From the NCBI GenBank assembly GCA_018398815.1, contig CM031601.1:31306546-31370545 (forward strand): a DNA stretch of 64,000 nucleotides. Direction: 5' to 3'. This document shows, one piece after another, positions 33,923 through 45,789 of the stretch. Position 1 is the first letter of the stretch. Every line of letters starts with the position of its first letter. The notes beneath the pieces are model-generated. The model saw only the letters and a program-made list of their open reading frames with translations. It was not told the DNA's origin and searched no databases. The translations under genes and the position numbers were made by a program. Source of the DNA: Conus ventricosus. Its lineage: Eukaryota; Mollusca; Gastropoda; Neogastropoda; Conidae.

Positions 33923-34680
33923 ATGACCAGCCTGCCCCTACATCTGCACCCTCTGCATCAGCTCCCCAAATTCACGGGTAACGAGAGCAGCAGGGAAGTG
34001 GACGACTTCATCCGGGAGGCCAGGCTTGCCCTACACCTGCAGCCCCTGGATGACAGGACAGCCGCCCTCTGGCTGATTGCCGCCCTAGATGCCGAGCTCG
34101 CCAGGAGGTGATCAGGCTGCCAGCAGCAGAGGTGGACTCCCCAGCCAAGATCTTTACCATCTTGGAGGAGAACTGGGGAGAGCAGCGTGATGTGGTCACC
34201 CTGGCCACAGCATTCTTCAACAGGCAGCAAGGCCAGGACGAGACCATCTGGGAGTATGGCTCCCATCTCCAGTACCTATGGAGGAAGGTGAACCAGGCTG
34301 GGGATGGAATGTTGCCAGCATCCATACTACGGGACGTCTTCACCCGTGGCCTACGACGGGCAGCGCTCCGCAAGGATGTCCGGTGTTTCGTCCGGAGCCA
34401 TCCTACCACCACCTTTGGGGAGGCTAGGAAGGAAGCCCAAAGGTGGATGCGGGACTGCAGTGCCGACGGCGACATCCTCCACACGGCTGGCACTGCTGCT
34501 GTTGCCTCGCTTCAAAGTCAGCTAGAGGCACTCACAGCTACAGTCGCCAGTTTGAGGCAGGAAATCCCAGCAGCCACCACCTGCACGGCCACCACTGCAG
34601 ATTCCACAGCTGCGTGGCAAATGCGCAGCATTCAAGACGACGGCCCAGGCGGAGACGACGACGGAAGCTGGCACCTATGA
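33923..34680 (+). pseudogene. Retrotransposon gag/capsid-like ORF with one frameshift
   Basis: The ORF starts MTSLPLHLHPLHQLPKFTGN and has the LPKFTG..S..EVDDF opening typical of Ty3-type gag capsids. The frame changes near 34108, then continues through an EENWGEQRD segment and a DVFTRGLR segment to a coiled, charged C-terminal region ending at 34680. No CCHC zinc knuckle is seen. Confidence 0.8.
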
Positions 34681-34779
34681 AAACTGGGGACAAACTCCAG
34701 TCCTTTGCCACTGTCAGCAGCCAGAATGCAGACAAGTCTCGGCAACATGGTTCAGCAGCACCCAGGCGACAGGCAGAGT

Positions 34780-35180
34780 CCATTTTGCCTCAGCTGTCAC
34801 CAGGAGAGATGCACCGACTCCAGCAGGAGGACCCATCCATTGGGCCAATTCTGTCCTCCTGGCCAAAGAAGCTGCAGCTGGCAAGAACCGGGAGCTACAG
34901 GCTCTCATTCAGCAGCACAGCCGACTCACCTGCCGACAGGGGATGCTGTATCGGCGAATGGTGGACCCTAAACTTGGGGCATGTGAGCAGCTACTCCTTC
35001 CCGGATTGCTCCGCCCCAAGGTTCTGTCATCGGTCCACAACCGCCAGGGTCACCGGGCTACCAGAATGCTGCGGAGATGTTACGCCCCAGGTCTACTGGC
35101 CCGGTATGTACCGGGACCTGGAGCAGCACCTGGCTGATTGCCGACCCTGCAGAAAGGTCAGCCAAACTGCCGGCCTCCAT
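34780..35180 (+). pseudogene. Integrase N-terminal zinc-binding (HHCC) remnant
   Basis: Pieces in different frames give LPQLSPGEMHRLQQEDPSIG, LYRRMVDPK, VLSSVHNRQGH and YWPGMYRDLEQHLADCRPCR. This is the order seen upstream of and within the H2C2 domain of Ty3-type integrases. At least two frame changes break it. The DDE core is absent. Confidence 0.75.
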
Positions 35181-35739
35181 GCCATCAGACCGTGCGCCAG
35201 AACCGAGGCCCCACGGCTGCTGTGGCCTCCAGACCATGGGTCTGGCCCTGTCAGGCAACTTCCCTGCCTGACAGCCGAAGTGACGCACTGCCTGAACCAC
35301 CTGACTGGAGGAGACCCAAGCAGGAACTATCACCAGACTCCAGGACAGACTGGGTTGTGTTCCCACAACCCAAGCCCAGAACTGCTAGCCCCCCTGTGCC
35401 AACTCCAGTTCCGCCCTGATACGTAGTGTTAATCCACCCACGCCAGCCCCACGGCGAACTGCCTGTCTGGCGGTGAAACCTGTGAAAAAGGTATGCTAGT
35501 GACTGCCTGGATGACCAGGAACACTTTCACAAATAACTGACCTGGTCAGATGTCGCAAGGGACAGTAAATATATTCCAAGGCTGAATTGATAATTAAATA
35601 CCTGTTTGGAAGAGGTGTTGCAGACTGTTAAACAATTATGTTTTCTATTTTTATGCACAAGCTAGTATATATGTTGATTGTTTTTCAGGTTGGATAATAA
35701 TGTATGCCACGGTTTTTTCAGAAGCCAGCAGTAGGCCTA

Positions 35740-36330
35740 CTTATAGCAAAATCTGTTTTTGTCATTTTGTACCCGGACTTTATGGATTTTTGTTCAAATA
35801 GCAAGTCCATTATTGTCACGTTGGCACCCGTGTTTTTGAGTTTTGATAATCCTTTTTTCTTCACTTTTATCGTGCTATGTCTGACTTTATGGATTTTGTT
35901 CAAATAGCAAGTCCATTATTGTCACGTTGGCACCCCGTTTTTGAGTTTTGATAAATCCTCCCAGGTATATTTTGTACCCGACCCTTCTTGGAATGTTTAT
36001 AAAATAACAAATCCTTGCAAAGTCATTTTTAGTACCTGACATCTTGGAATTTTGTTTACATAACAGTCCATTATTGTCACTTGGTACCTACCCAGTGCTT
36101 TGGGTTTTAACACATGTTCCTAATGATTTCTGATGTCCGACTTGGAACTTTGTTTTAAATATCAAGTCCAGTTTAGTCACTTTAAGTACCCAAGTCCGGG
36201 TTTTGTTCATGAAAGGAATCCTTTGTTCATTTTGTATTTGACTTTTTGGAATTTTTGTTTAAAATACATGTCCATTTTAGTCAATGTGAATCCTGGCTTT
36301 CAGACGCCTTGTTTAAAAGGCAAGCCCTTG
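35740..36330. repeat. Degenerate ~100-bp repeats in the retrotransposon 3' internal region
   Basis: AGTCCATTATTGTCACGTTG recurs at ~35802 and ~35908. Diverged versions (AACAGTCCATTATTGTCACT, ATCAAGTCCAGTTTAGTCAC, ATGTCCATTTTAGTCA) follow near 36062, 36161 and 36267, each with TTTTG.TTAAAT-like flanks. Confidence 0.8.
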
Positions 36331-36543
36331 ATAGTCGGAATAATGTGATGCAAAGAATGAGAGGGAGAGCAAGATGTTTTGATGTTTTGATGCATTGATG
36401 TGTTTTGTTTTTGGGGTAGTCATGCCTCTAAAGACTTGATGGCTGAAGCTTTATTTTTTCATTGATTGATTTTTGCACCCCTACTTGATAACTCTGCTAT
36501 TTTTATGTCATTTTTGTGCCAGCGAGGACGCTGGTTGTGACAG

Positions 36544-36555
36544 AGTAGGGGGGGA
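36544..36555 (+). other. Polypurine tract
   Basis: AGTAGGGGGGGA immediately precedes the 3' LTR. Confidence 0.8.
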
Positions 36556-37950
36556 TGTAGCCGGGTGCTAACAGTGTTTCGTTTGGTTACTTTTCGTGGA
36601 TGAAAATGTTTTGTTCGAGAGTTATCTTCCCTTGGTCGAATCTCATTTTTAATTGTGTAAATTCTTTAAATCATGAATACCTCAGAACCTACATAGTTGT
36701 ATGTACGTCACTAAAGTCACAAAAATTAATGTATTTGATTCATTACAACCGTACTGGGCTGAGAAGCCCATATTTTCTCTAAACTGGTATTTTGCACGAG
36801 CAATCTTGCGCCATTTTCATTGTCTGCTGAATGAATATTGAATAATTCTTGATTTTACAAAAAGTAAGAGGAAAACCGAAGAATCTGAAGATGCATGTTA
36901 TAAAAGTAAAGTCCATAAGCTTTCATTTCGTATATCGCATGCCTATGATCTTTTCTGTACAAGCTGCGACTATACGAAATGACTGACAGCGCCGGTCCCT
37001 TTAGCGAGTCGCCTTCTTTGTTTACTGTCGGAGTTTTGATCCAAATTATCATTCTACGAAATTCGGACTTCCCGATCGAAATCTTGCTAATGACTCCATT
37101 TCTGTATGAATACAACTGAAAATGTGTTAAATTTTATTATTTAACAGACCGTTTCAACAGAGTATTTTTCAGTTGAAAATTGTGTCAAAAATAGGCGCCG
37201 ACGGCCCGACGGAGTGAAAAAGTCAGTTGTGTTTTCTAGTAATTTTTAATAACAGAATTCTCCACTTAGACACTGTCTCGGAAATGAAAGTTATATGTAT
37301 AAAAAAGAGCGAGATGCCAGCTTTTTATTCATTACAAAACTATTTCACGCTGTTTAGTATTTTTCATCGAAATAAAGGAAAATATGACGTAAGCTTGTTA
37401 AAAGTGGCTTCACTCTGGGAGATTAATCAGCAATGAGTTAGTACAGGAACAAAATTGTCAAATGTGACTTACTGCATTTTATTCCTTGTGTTCTGAGGTT
37501 TTCATCGATAGTAAATATGTGTTGATAGTTTGAACGGACAGCGAGCCAGACAACACGGAAGCTGCCATAGAAAACACAAAATTCTGTTGGTTCGGCCTCG
37601 CGAGGCTCGTTCCGTCTTCGACACCGTGGCGCTGGCTTTGCGGTCTGGTCAGGGTGTATATAAGTGGGCGCGCTGTGTGAGAATGGATCAGTGTTCCCCT
37701 AGAGTTCCATGATGTGAGCGACTGGCGTGAGAGGCAGAGAGAGTGCTCAGTGCGCTGAGTGCTGTACGAGAGGGATTGCTCCCAGGGCTGCGTTCCTGGT
37801 TTGAGCTTATCATGGAAGGCAAATAAAAGGAGAAAAACTCTGCTTCGTCCACTGCGTCTTCTTGACTGGCTGTTGTCCCTTGGTTCCTGCACTTATCACC
37901 ATCTGCCTGTCTTCACCTGCACACCCCTTACCCCTCCACACCATCACAAC
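36556..37950 (+). repeat. 3' LTR
   Basis: Same start and end as the 5' LTR, with TATATAAG at 37657-37664 and AATAAA at 37822-37827. It is followed by CTTCT (37951-37955), the target duplication. Confidence 0.92.
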
Positions 37951-37955
37951 CTTCT

Positions 37956-38274
37956 TCTTCCGTAGAGCGACCACAATCAACATTCTGATTCTATTGTCGC
38001 TACATTAGGAAGGGGGCCCACGGGTCAGCGTTCAGTGTTAAAAACAACAAAAAAAAATCATTAGCATTGCCAGTCTTGCTGCCACCAAGACACATCATCT
38101 AGTTCTCAGTGGGGTCTCCTCTCACAAGATCCCTCCACACACATAGCCAGTTTTGCTGCCACCAAGACACCCATTCAGTCTTTTGCTTTTGAGAATCCCA
38201 TCTCACAGGATCCACTCCAGATTTTTGCCTTGTGAAACTTTCCGTTTCTCATTTCCATTTTTCTTTCCCTCTCC

Positions 38275-38310
<36 letters not shown>

Positions 38311-38870
38311 TTGTCTTCCTTCCTTACTTTTTACTAGAGATTTGCTCCGCCATTTCATCTCCCCTAGGCCTTCCAAAGTTAATCCCCAGAATGACCCAGG
38401 TGAGCCAGGCAGAGGCTTTAGGACTAAATCTTATGTAGGCCTATTTACCTCCCCCGCCCTCTCCCTCCCTTCTTCCCCACCCTCTCTACATATGACTCAA
38501 AACAGTTTTTGCTGGCGGCCCCTTGCGAGACCATCCAGGACAATGTCTTTTAACCTTTACCAGCCGAGTCGTGACAAAAGTGGACGACAGGATTTCTCTC
38601 CCTTGAGGCGCGTCGTCCAAGTCGGACAGACAGCAGTACAGTCTGCCGTGTCGTCCACAATCAGACGACGGGAACATAAAAAAAATTCCTACACTTTCCA
38701 TGAAATGGTCCAAGGGAAATAACCTCTGTAACTAGTCTTGGGGATGTTGGAACGAGTTGTCGACCATACTTTCAGTGGCCTATTGTGAACTTGGCTGACC
38801 CCAGGAGCTTTGAAACAAAGAAACTGACGGCACCGCCACGTGGCGCGTGGCACGTATTTCCTGTGCCAAA
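37956..38870. other. Intergenic, with a poly-C run
   Basis: Contains a possible interspersed-element end (CCGTAGAGCGACCACAATCA near 37961; compare GTGGCCACAATCAACACTGA at 20804) and a ~34-base poly-C tract at 38277-38310. No gene recognised. Confidence 0.5.
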
Positions 38871-38874
38871 AAAA

Positions 38875-38951
38875 ATGTCGGTCAGGCAAAGGAGTGGTAG
38901 CAATTTCTCGTTCAATAAAGCGCTTGAAATCGTATTACAAAGTGGATCTTG
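38875..38951 (+). CDS. Candidate first exon of an uncharacterised plus-strand gene
   Basis: The ATG at 38875 follows a CpG-rich stretch and gives MSVRQRSGSNFSFNKALEIV and LQSGS. A GT at 38952 (TG|GTGATG) would end it in phase 2. The 42068 segment then completes a TGG codon. Without splicing the frame stops at 38953. No family recognised. Confidence 0.35.
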
Positions 38952-39025
38952 GTGATGAGGGGAGTTGAGTGTTTGTTCTTTCCTGTGACACCTAACACAA
39001 GACTGTCAGTTGTTGTAGAGCTACC

Positions 39026-40190
39026 TTAAAAATAAATTAAAAAGTGGCCAAATCTGTGCGTCGGCAGGGAATGAGCGCTGTGCGCGAGCGCGCGGCGGCA
39101 GGGAATCGCGCCGTCGAGCCGCGCTCGGCTGGTGCGTGGCAGGAACGAGAAATGCCTGAATCTGTTGACACCCTGGGACGAGATGCTTTGGAACTGCTGG
39201 TTATGTCCTCTGCGGTTTCGCTCTGGGAGAGGTATCAGCTTGGTTTTATCGACTCGAGCCAGGTCATGCTGTATTTTATACAGCGTGGTGAGTCGTGCTG
39301 CCTGTCTTCGTCGCTGCAGAGATGGCCATCCCAACCTTTCCAACATATGTGTCACATTTGTTGTTCTGTGGTAGCGGTTGGTGACAAATCTGGCTGCTCT
39401 CCTTTGTATGGCTTCTATCTTGTTTATGTCACCCTCAAGGTAGGGGTCCCAGACAGAGCAAGCATATTCCAGGAGCGGTCGCACAAAAACAAGATATGCT
39501 TTCTCTCTGAACCTAATAATGGCTTCGAGGGAGGAATCCTAGGGTGCGTCCTGCCTTTGCCACTATGTTGTCTGCGTGTTTGTCCCATTCCATGTTTGCT
39601 TGGAAGGTGACTCCTGGGTAATTTGCTGACTGTACAGTTGCTAGGGTGTGGCCATGGAGTGTATATTCGCTAAGAACAGGGTGTTCGTTTCTTGTGACTA
39701 GGAGAGTGGAGCATTTGTCAGGGTGAAAAACTATGACCCATTTCTTCTCCCATACTTCCAGGTTTCGTAGGTCTTCCTAAAGCTGGTGTATATCGTCTGT
39801 TCCTGTTACGGTGGAGTAGATCGCTGTGTCGTCGGCAAAGATTCTTACTTTTGAATTTAGCTTCTTGGGGAGGTCATTATATAGACCAAGAATAGGCAGG
39901 GTCCTAAAACTGAGCCTTGTGGTACTCCAGACTTGACGCTGGAAAACTCGGCTTTCTCTCCGTCAACAACAACAGCCTGGCGCCTGTTCGATAAAAAGCT
40001 CTGGATCCATCTGTGGATATTGCCCTTGATGCCGTAGTCGTGGAGTTTATGGAGTAAGAGGCTGTGGTTTACGTTATCAAATGCTTTCGCAAAATCAAGG
40101 ATAAGCATATGTCTGTCTGAAGTCCATCTGCCAAGTTTGTGGTTAACTCCTCGACTAGTTCTAGCAGCTGTGTTGACCTCGCTCTATCAG
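39026..40190 (-). pseudogene. 5'-truncated non-LTR retrotransposon (Jockey/CR1-like reverse transcriptase)
   Basis: Minus-strand pieces in order are ELTTNLADGLQTD, LILDFAKAFDNVNHSLLLHK, GVPQGSVLGPCLF, a FADDTAIYS active-site motif, and a C-terminal segment from LEYACSVWDPYL to RFGHFL. At least three frame changes or stops break it. It starts in the fingers/palm region, so the endonuclease is missing. The 3' end near 39026 is A/T-rich. Confidence 0.9.
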
Positions 40191-40407
40191 AAGGAAGGTA
40201 TTGAGATGAATAACTTTGATAATGTCAATACTGTCTTATGTGGTTCATGTGTTGCTGAAATTACCATGGTTATTTCGCAGTCACAGGTTGCAATTTTTTT
40301 TATAAAGATCGCAACTTTGTGTACCACTAGGGTATTTCACTTATGTAAATATGCATATATCAGATGTGGGTTTGAAAGAACGAGATAAGTTGAGTGGGTG
40401 TAAAAGG

Positions 40408-40452
<45 letters not shown>

Positions 40453-41830
40453 AACAAGTGTCTAATATCATATGGCGATGAAAAGACATTAACAAACCTC
40501 TGAACTGAACTGATCCAAACGTTCCAAAACAGAATACTTCGTAATTCACATCAGATCTTTCAAACCCCCCAGCCGTCCACAAAGTCATTAAATGTTCTTG
40601 ATCCCTTGCCACGGTTTGACCTGATTGTCAGAATAAGACCACAGTTCCTTTTTGGAAGTGTTCATTTTCTTTTCAAACGCCCTCTTCTGCATGGAACAAA
40701 TTTCATTTCTCTCTCTGCTTTGGATTCTAAACTGTTCCCCTCGAGTCGTCTCTAAAGCCCACACTTTTCACTGATTTATTTCCTTATGGAAAATCCCAGG
40801 TTAGAGGTTTTCCCGTGCTTCTTGTAACACGTAAACTCAGTACTACTAACGCATGTCGGAGTAAAGTCAGAAGGAAAGTCGACCTGCAGAAGGACAGGCT
40901 CTGCCAGGTCGATTTTTACACAAGAGATACCACATGAAAGAGGAAAAAACAGAGATCATACCCGACAGGTCGCTGCCCGGGTTTAACCATGACTCGTCAT
41001 CCCATAACGTACACCAGAGTGGTGAACAACTTTGCTATTGGGGGGAAATCACCAAAAAACATGGGAGGAACATCACATTTCAGTTTTGCCTCTTGGAATG
41101 TGAGAACTCTCAGGCAGGCTGTAAAATGAAAGAACTAACCTGGAACCGAACATATACCCTGCACATTCTAACCTCTGCAAGTGATATGGAAAACAACGAA
41201 AAATCACAGACAAAAAGGCATGTCCTGTACTACAGCAGAGAACTGAAGAAGATAGCATGTGCATATGCACGCACAAGAACGTTGTGTTTGGGATGCTATC
41301 CTGTTTCCAGGATTTAAAACCATCAACCTATGACAGACACCATTCAACATCACAATGATAGAATGACCTGATTGAACCGAATTCAGTTCTCCCAAGGTCA
41401 ACAAGAAAGACATCTTTATCATTCAGATGGATTGCTAAGGGTGGTTCAGATGTCCAAGAAGACTGGAAGAATTTCTGCTGCCTTTATTGTAATGAGGCCA
41501 TCAATGACAGACTACGCCAGCTAGAATTTGCCATTGATGATTGACTTGTTTCTTGCCAGCACTCTTGATGAGTATGTCACACTCCAATGGAACTGGCATC
41601 TGCCTGAGCTTGAATGCCTACGAAGTTCAGAATCATACAGAAGAAAATCGATAAGGCCCTACGTATTTTGCACTCTTTCACTATTCATATAGATATGCAG
41701 TATAGCTAATAATGCCGAATCCTATCCACAATCATACAAAAGAAAATCGATTAGGCCTACACATTTTGCACTCTCTCACTACTTGTATAGATATGCAGTA
41801 TAATTCATAGTGCTGAATCCTATCCAGCGT
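40191..41830. other. Non-coding, with a GT microsatellite
   Basis: A (GT)n run lies at 40410-40447. CAGAATCATACAGAAGAAAA and CACAATCATACAAAAGAAAA at ~41629 and ~41728 mark a ~100-bp duplication. No gene recognised. Confidence 0.5.
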
Positions 41831-41839
41831 TCTGCTCAC

Positions 41840-41969
41840 ATTGTGGAGTGGGGGGTGGGGGGGGGGGTGGGGGGGGGGGGGTGAGATGATGGATAATGGC
41901 GTCATTTCTTTTTCTTTCTTTCCTTCTTTCTTTTTCTTTTTTTTCTCTCTTTTTTTGTTGTTCTCTCTC

Positions 41970-42051
<82 letters not shown>

Positions 42052-42056
42052 CTTTG
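41840..42056. repeat. G-rich and (CT)n tracts
   Basis: A TGG/G-rich run (41847-41882) is followed by T/C and then ~100 bases of CT repeats. The CT tract ends at a CCACTAG acceptor. Confidence 0.95.
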
Positions 42057-42067
42057 TGTACCACTAG

Positions 42068-42528
42068 GGATGATGTAGTGAAAGGGGTGGATCCCTCCCG
42101 CTCCTCACCTCCCAACAGCAAGCCCCAAAAAGTGTGTGTCAGTGACCTGACAGTGACCCAGCTGACTGAGTGGCTCAGTGGCCAGAGTCCCTCAACTACC
42201 GTGAGACTGGCTGCAGTTCATGTTGGGATCCACGACTGTGCACAAGTCCAGGCCTTAGCAGACAGTGCCATCAGCAGTGACAAGTGGAAAGACCTTCTTT
42301 CCCAGTGCCGGAGGGTCTTTCCCAAAGCGTCACTGCTGGCTTCTGCTATCATGCCTGCCAGAGGACGACACCCTTTCAATTCAGTCATCCGTCACAGCAA
42401 CAGGAACCTGCAGCAGGTGTGTGACGGCATGGGTGTGCACTACAGGGACCACACTGCTGTCTTCACCCCAGCAGTGGTGCCCCCCAGAATGGGATTGTAC
42501 CAAAATGCCTTTTGCCAACGGAAAAAAA
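42068..42528 (+). CDS. SGNH-hydrolase-like exon, cut by an assembly gap
   Basis: A long CT tract and ACTAG acceptor precede an open frame of ~153 codons running into the N gap. It starts DDVVKGVDPSRSSPPNSK and contains VHVGIHDCAQVQ, FPKASLLASAIMPARGRH, NSVIRHSNRNLQQVC and YRDHTAVF. This follows the order of SGNH/GDSL-like domains in mollusc uncharacterised and element-associated proteins (HVG.ND...W..LL...R..FP...L..S.L.R). The usual N of block III is replaced by H in GIHD. It may be a host exon or a domesticated/retroelement domain. Confidence 0.55.
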
Positions 42529-42628
42529 NNNNNNNNNNNNNNNNNNNNNNNNNNNNNNNNNNNNNNNNNNNNNNNNNNNNNNNNNNNNNNNNNNNNNNNN
42601 NNNNNNNNNNNNNNNNNNNNNNNNNNNN
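42529..42628. other. Assembly gap (100 N)
   Basis: Exactly 100 N, following a poly-A run. It interrupts the open frame at 42068. Confidence 1.
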
Positions 42629-44506
42629 TTCTTCCTCTAATATTTTACTTTTATCATGATTCATTTTATCTAGAGTGTGAGATGTACAAAAAGTCACTAA
42701 ACATGTTGATAACAATGCGTTCGACATCGTCAGAAGTGAGTTTACCATCTGAACCTTAAGCAGTTGATGGTAAGGACAGACTGACCTCAACAATTGTCTC
42801 GCTACCTCAGGCTTATTCTTCCAGTTCGTTTGTGTTTGAGAGGCTCTGTAGATGCGACATTTTTGACACGAAATTGCGTGTGCGCGTGCCCATGAGCAGA
42901 GAACGTACATAACTCTGGGTTCTCTTCTGTCATGTCATCTGTTGACATTATCGCAGACACTTCACCTTCGTTGAGCTGTGACACACTGGCCAACACAATC
43001 CATCTGAGGCGTCACAGTGATGCACAAAGTGATATTTCTATGCATCAGAGCTAACGTTCGTTTATGCACAATGCGTGCCTTTGGGAACGTTGAGCTGTTT
43101 CCACGTATGCGGATTGAGTGATGCATTCGTAGGCCTAATTAACGATCGTTTCTCTTGCACATTCATGCAAGCCCGCAGATTTGCACACATACACACAACT
43201 GCAGGCTCAAAGAACCACACAGATGCTGACGGACACCTTTGCTTACGGGGAAAAAAAAATATTTCTTTTTTTTTTTCCTTTTTTGTGCGTGTGACTTCAC
43301 TCTGACGATAAACCAATTACACATCCGTTATAAAGTAGTGTACGTTTTACGTAGTGGAAGCTTACAGAACAAGGCTGAGCACTCTGATTTAGAGAATGCA
43401 TCTTTGTCAGCACTGTGCTTTTCTTTTTGTAATGTGCATCTGATTTTAATGCACGTTTGGGTGGGTAGGACGGTGAGTGGGGTTCTTTTGGAAAGGGTCA
43501 TTGGGAATGCGAGGCAGGTGGCGCTGTGTACAGGATTTTAGTACAAAAGAGATGGGTAGATGCAGATGGATTTCATTCCATTTCTTAGAGAATTTCTTTT
43601 TCTTCTTTTTTTTCTGTAGTTTTCCACATTTTGTATCGTCTGGCGAAACTAATACCCTTAAAAAAAACCTGCTTCGTTTTCCGCCTTCAGTCACGTCGTT
43701 TTGAAACTAAACGTGATTGATGAACATTTAATGGCGTTGCTTGATGGGTTGGGTCAGCTGAGCGTTTTCAACAATTGCAACCAAACTGACCTCATTTTGA
43801 CGGAAAGAGCGTAGGATATTAACTAAGAGCTGGTAATGGAAAGGCACAGAGAAAATCGTTCGTCCAGCTGTAAATACACGTTGGCATTACTTCTTAAGTT
43901 TGAAATCCCACCATCTACAATGCGGCAAGGGTTTTCTTTTACTCTGTATGCAAGGTACCCACACAGTCTCATTCACTCATACATTTGCAGCGTGTAAATG
44001 GATTACGGACATAAAAGCGCACATCCAGAATTGCTCGCCTTTCTTGCAAAATGATCATCAAACTTCAAAGAGGACCACTTCATGCACCAAAAGAATTGTC
44101 AGAAAGCTGCCAGAAGACACTTGCTGTATAGCATCAATGCTGGTAGTGTTATGAACAGTCAGAACGCAAGAATCGGAATGATTCCACGCGCATGCTTAAT
44201 TTGCTCTTCAACAAAAAGGACGGTTTTGCAAAATGAATGCAGAATTTGGAAGTCACTGGTGTGTGTGGCAACTTCACCATCATTACTGTTGGGGTTTCAT
44301 ATCAAAACAATGTAAAAATTATCGCTTTTTATCAGACTTTACATCTAGCAAAACTGATGATTGCTCCCTCCATTTACATTTTTCATGATTCAGATTAATC
44401 TAGAGTGTCGAGATGTCACTTACATGTTGAATGATGTAGATCCTTTAATCAGACTTTTGATTTAAAGTTTGCAGATGGAATGATAGTCTCGATTTCTTTA
44501 TTTCAG
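42629..44506. other. Non-coding, nothing recognised
   Basis: Unique-looking sequence with short A/T homopolymers. No protein similarity recognised on either strand. Confidence 0.45.
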
Positions 44507-44733
44507 ACAATGACGGTGCCAGCCCTGTCATGGGGTGATACGATGAGCCAGCAGTTTGTGTTTTCTGTGACCCTGGTCCTCTGCGCAAGCGATCCTCGTG
44601 GTCAGCTGAAACGGTACACAGAAGGCAAAGGGCCACGCTGAATAACAACCGGGTTGAACGACCCACAGGGCACTATGATCTGCGACACAGGGCCAACACA
44701 AGCAGTGCTGATTCATCTGAAGACGCGCTGCTG
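44507..44733 (+). CDS. Candidate exon with an in-frame TGA
   Basis: TTTATTTCAG acceptor and CTG|GTGAGT donor. One frame is open from 44539 to the donor: YDEPAVCVFCDPGPLRKRSS, then a basic stretch, and SSADSSEDALL. Upstream it reads NDGASPVMG before a TGA at 44536-44538. A single C-to-T change of CGA would explain the stop. The exon ends in phase 0. The CVFCD pair of cysteines suggests metal binding but no family is recognised. Confidence 0.4.
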
Positions 44734-45785
44734 GTGAGTCTTGGGGAAGCTGCTGGTTGTAAAACACTTACAATACTGGGGCGGCTGGCTGTGTCACAGG
44801 ACAAATGATGGTAAAAGACTGTCATAGCACATAGACCTTCTTTCGAGCGGTCGAGATTTAGAGGCTACCACAATACGGAATATTCTAATAGTTTCTACAG
44901 GACGAAAGGAACATTTTTCACCAGTCGTTATCATGGAAACTGGGCAACCCAGCCGAACAGCTCAGCAGGTGCTTCATGCCACTTCACCTTTGAGGACAAA
45001 GGGGAAAGATAATGTGGTGGGGGTGGTTGTGTACAGGGACTATGTTCAGCTGTCATTCATAAACATGCATTTTGTGTGCACAGGCCTACATGCAGGCATA
45101 GAGCACACTTAGATAGTTATGCTTCCTTGCTCTTATTTTCTCCGGTTTGTATATCTTGTATTCAAACGGTTTGTAGGAGTTTGGGGGGGGGGGGGGGGGG
45201 GGTTATCTCTTTTTGAGTGAAACTATTAGCCTTTAACAGTTCGTGTATTATGTTGTTCTGTTATTATATTTCTTATCCCTTTACACCCAAGCCCTCTCAA
45301 TCCTCCCCTTCGTTCATTAGCGCGCACTGTTTACTTGCTATGGACTTGCTGTTTTTTCTAAAATCTTATCAAAAAGAAAAGAAAAAAAAAAGAAAGTAAA
45401 CATAACCTTAAAAACCGAAAAAAGAAAAAAGACCTTAGATGTGAACGAAGCCAACTATTATCGATACCGTGCTTGATGATCAATGGAAATCAGTGGACAG
45501 GATTTTTTAAATTCAGAATGGGTTGGAAGCTAGACGCGTGTATGGAAGTAACTGCCGAGGTTCTGTGGTGAACAGTGGTCTTTTTTGGTTTTCGGTAGGA
45601 ATACGTGCACATGCACGAAGGGGTTGGAGGTAAGGACAATTGTTAAATGATCTTAGCGCATGGTACACAATGAAATGGTTGTGGATTTTGCTGGTACACG
45701 GACATTGGATCGGCACCAAGGATCCGAGGATCACGTCTGGCAGAGTCTGGAGAAATATCATCAGAGCTCGAGTTGAATGGACTGA
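44734..45785. other. Non-coding, with a poly-G run
   Basis: A ~20-base poly-G tract at 45183-45202. No gene recognised. Confidence 0.45.
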
Positions 45786-45789
45786 GTCA

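Larger units (their letters stand above)
32463..37950 (+). mobile_element. Ty3/gypsy-type LTR retrotransposon, internally deleted
   Basis: Two ~1.4-kb direct repeats beginning TGTAGCCGGGTGCTAACAG flank 2.7 kb. CTTCT lies on both sides (32458-32462 and 37951-37955). TGGCGCTGCGAGCGG at 33860 follows the 5' LTR directly as a primer-binding site, and a GGGGGGGA purine tract precedes the 3' LTR. The internal part has a frameshifted gag and an integrase zinc-binding remnant. No protease, reverse transcriptase, RNase H or integrase core was found, so the copy is non-autonomous. Confidence 0.93.
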
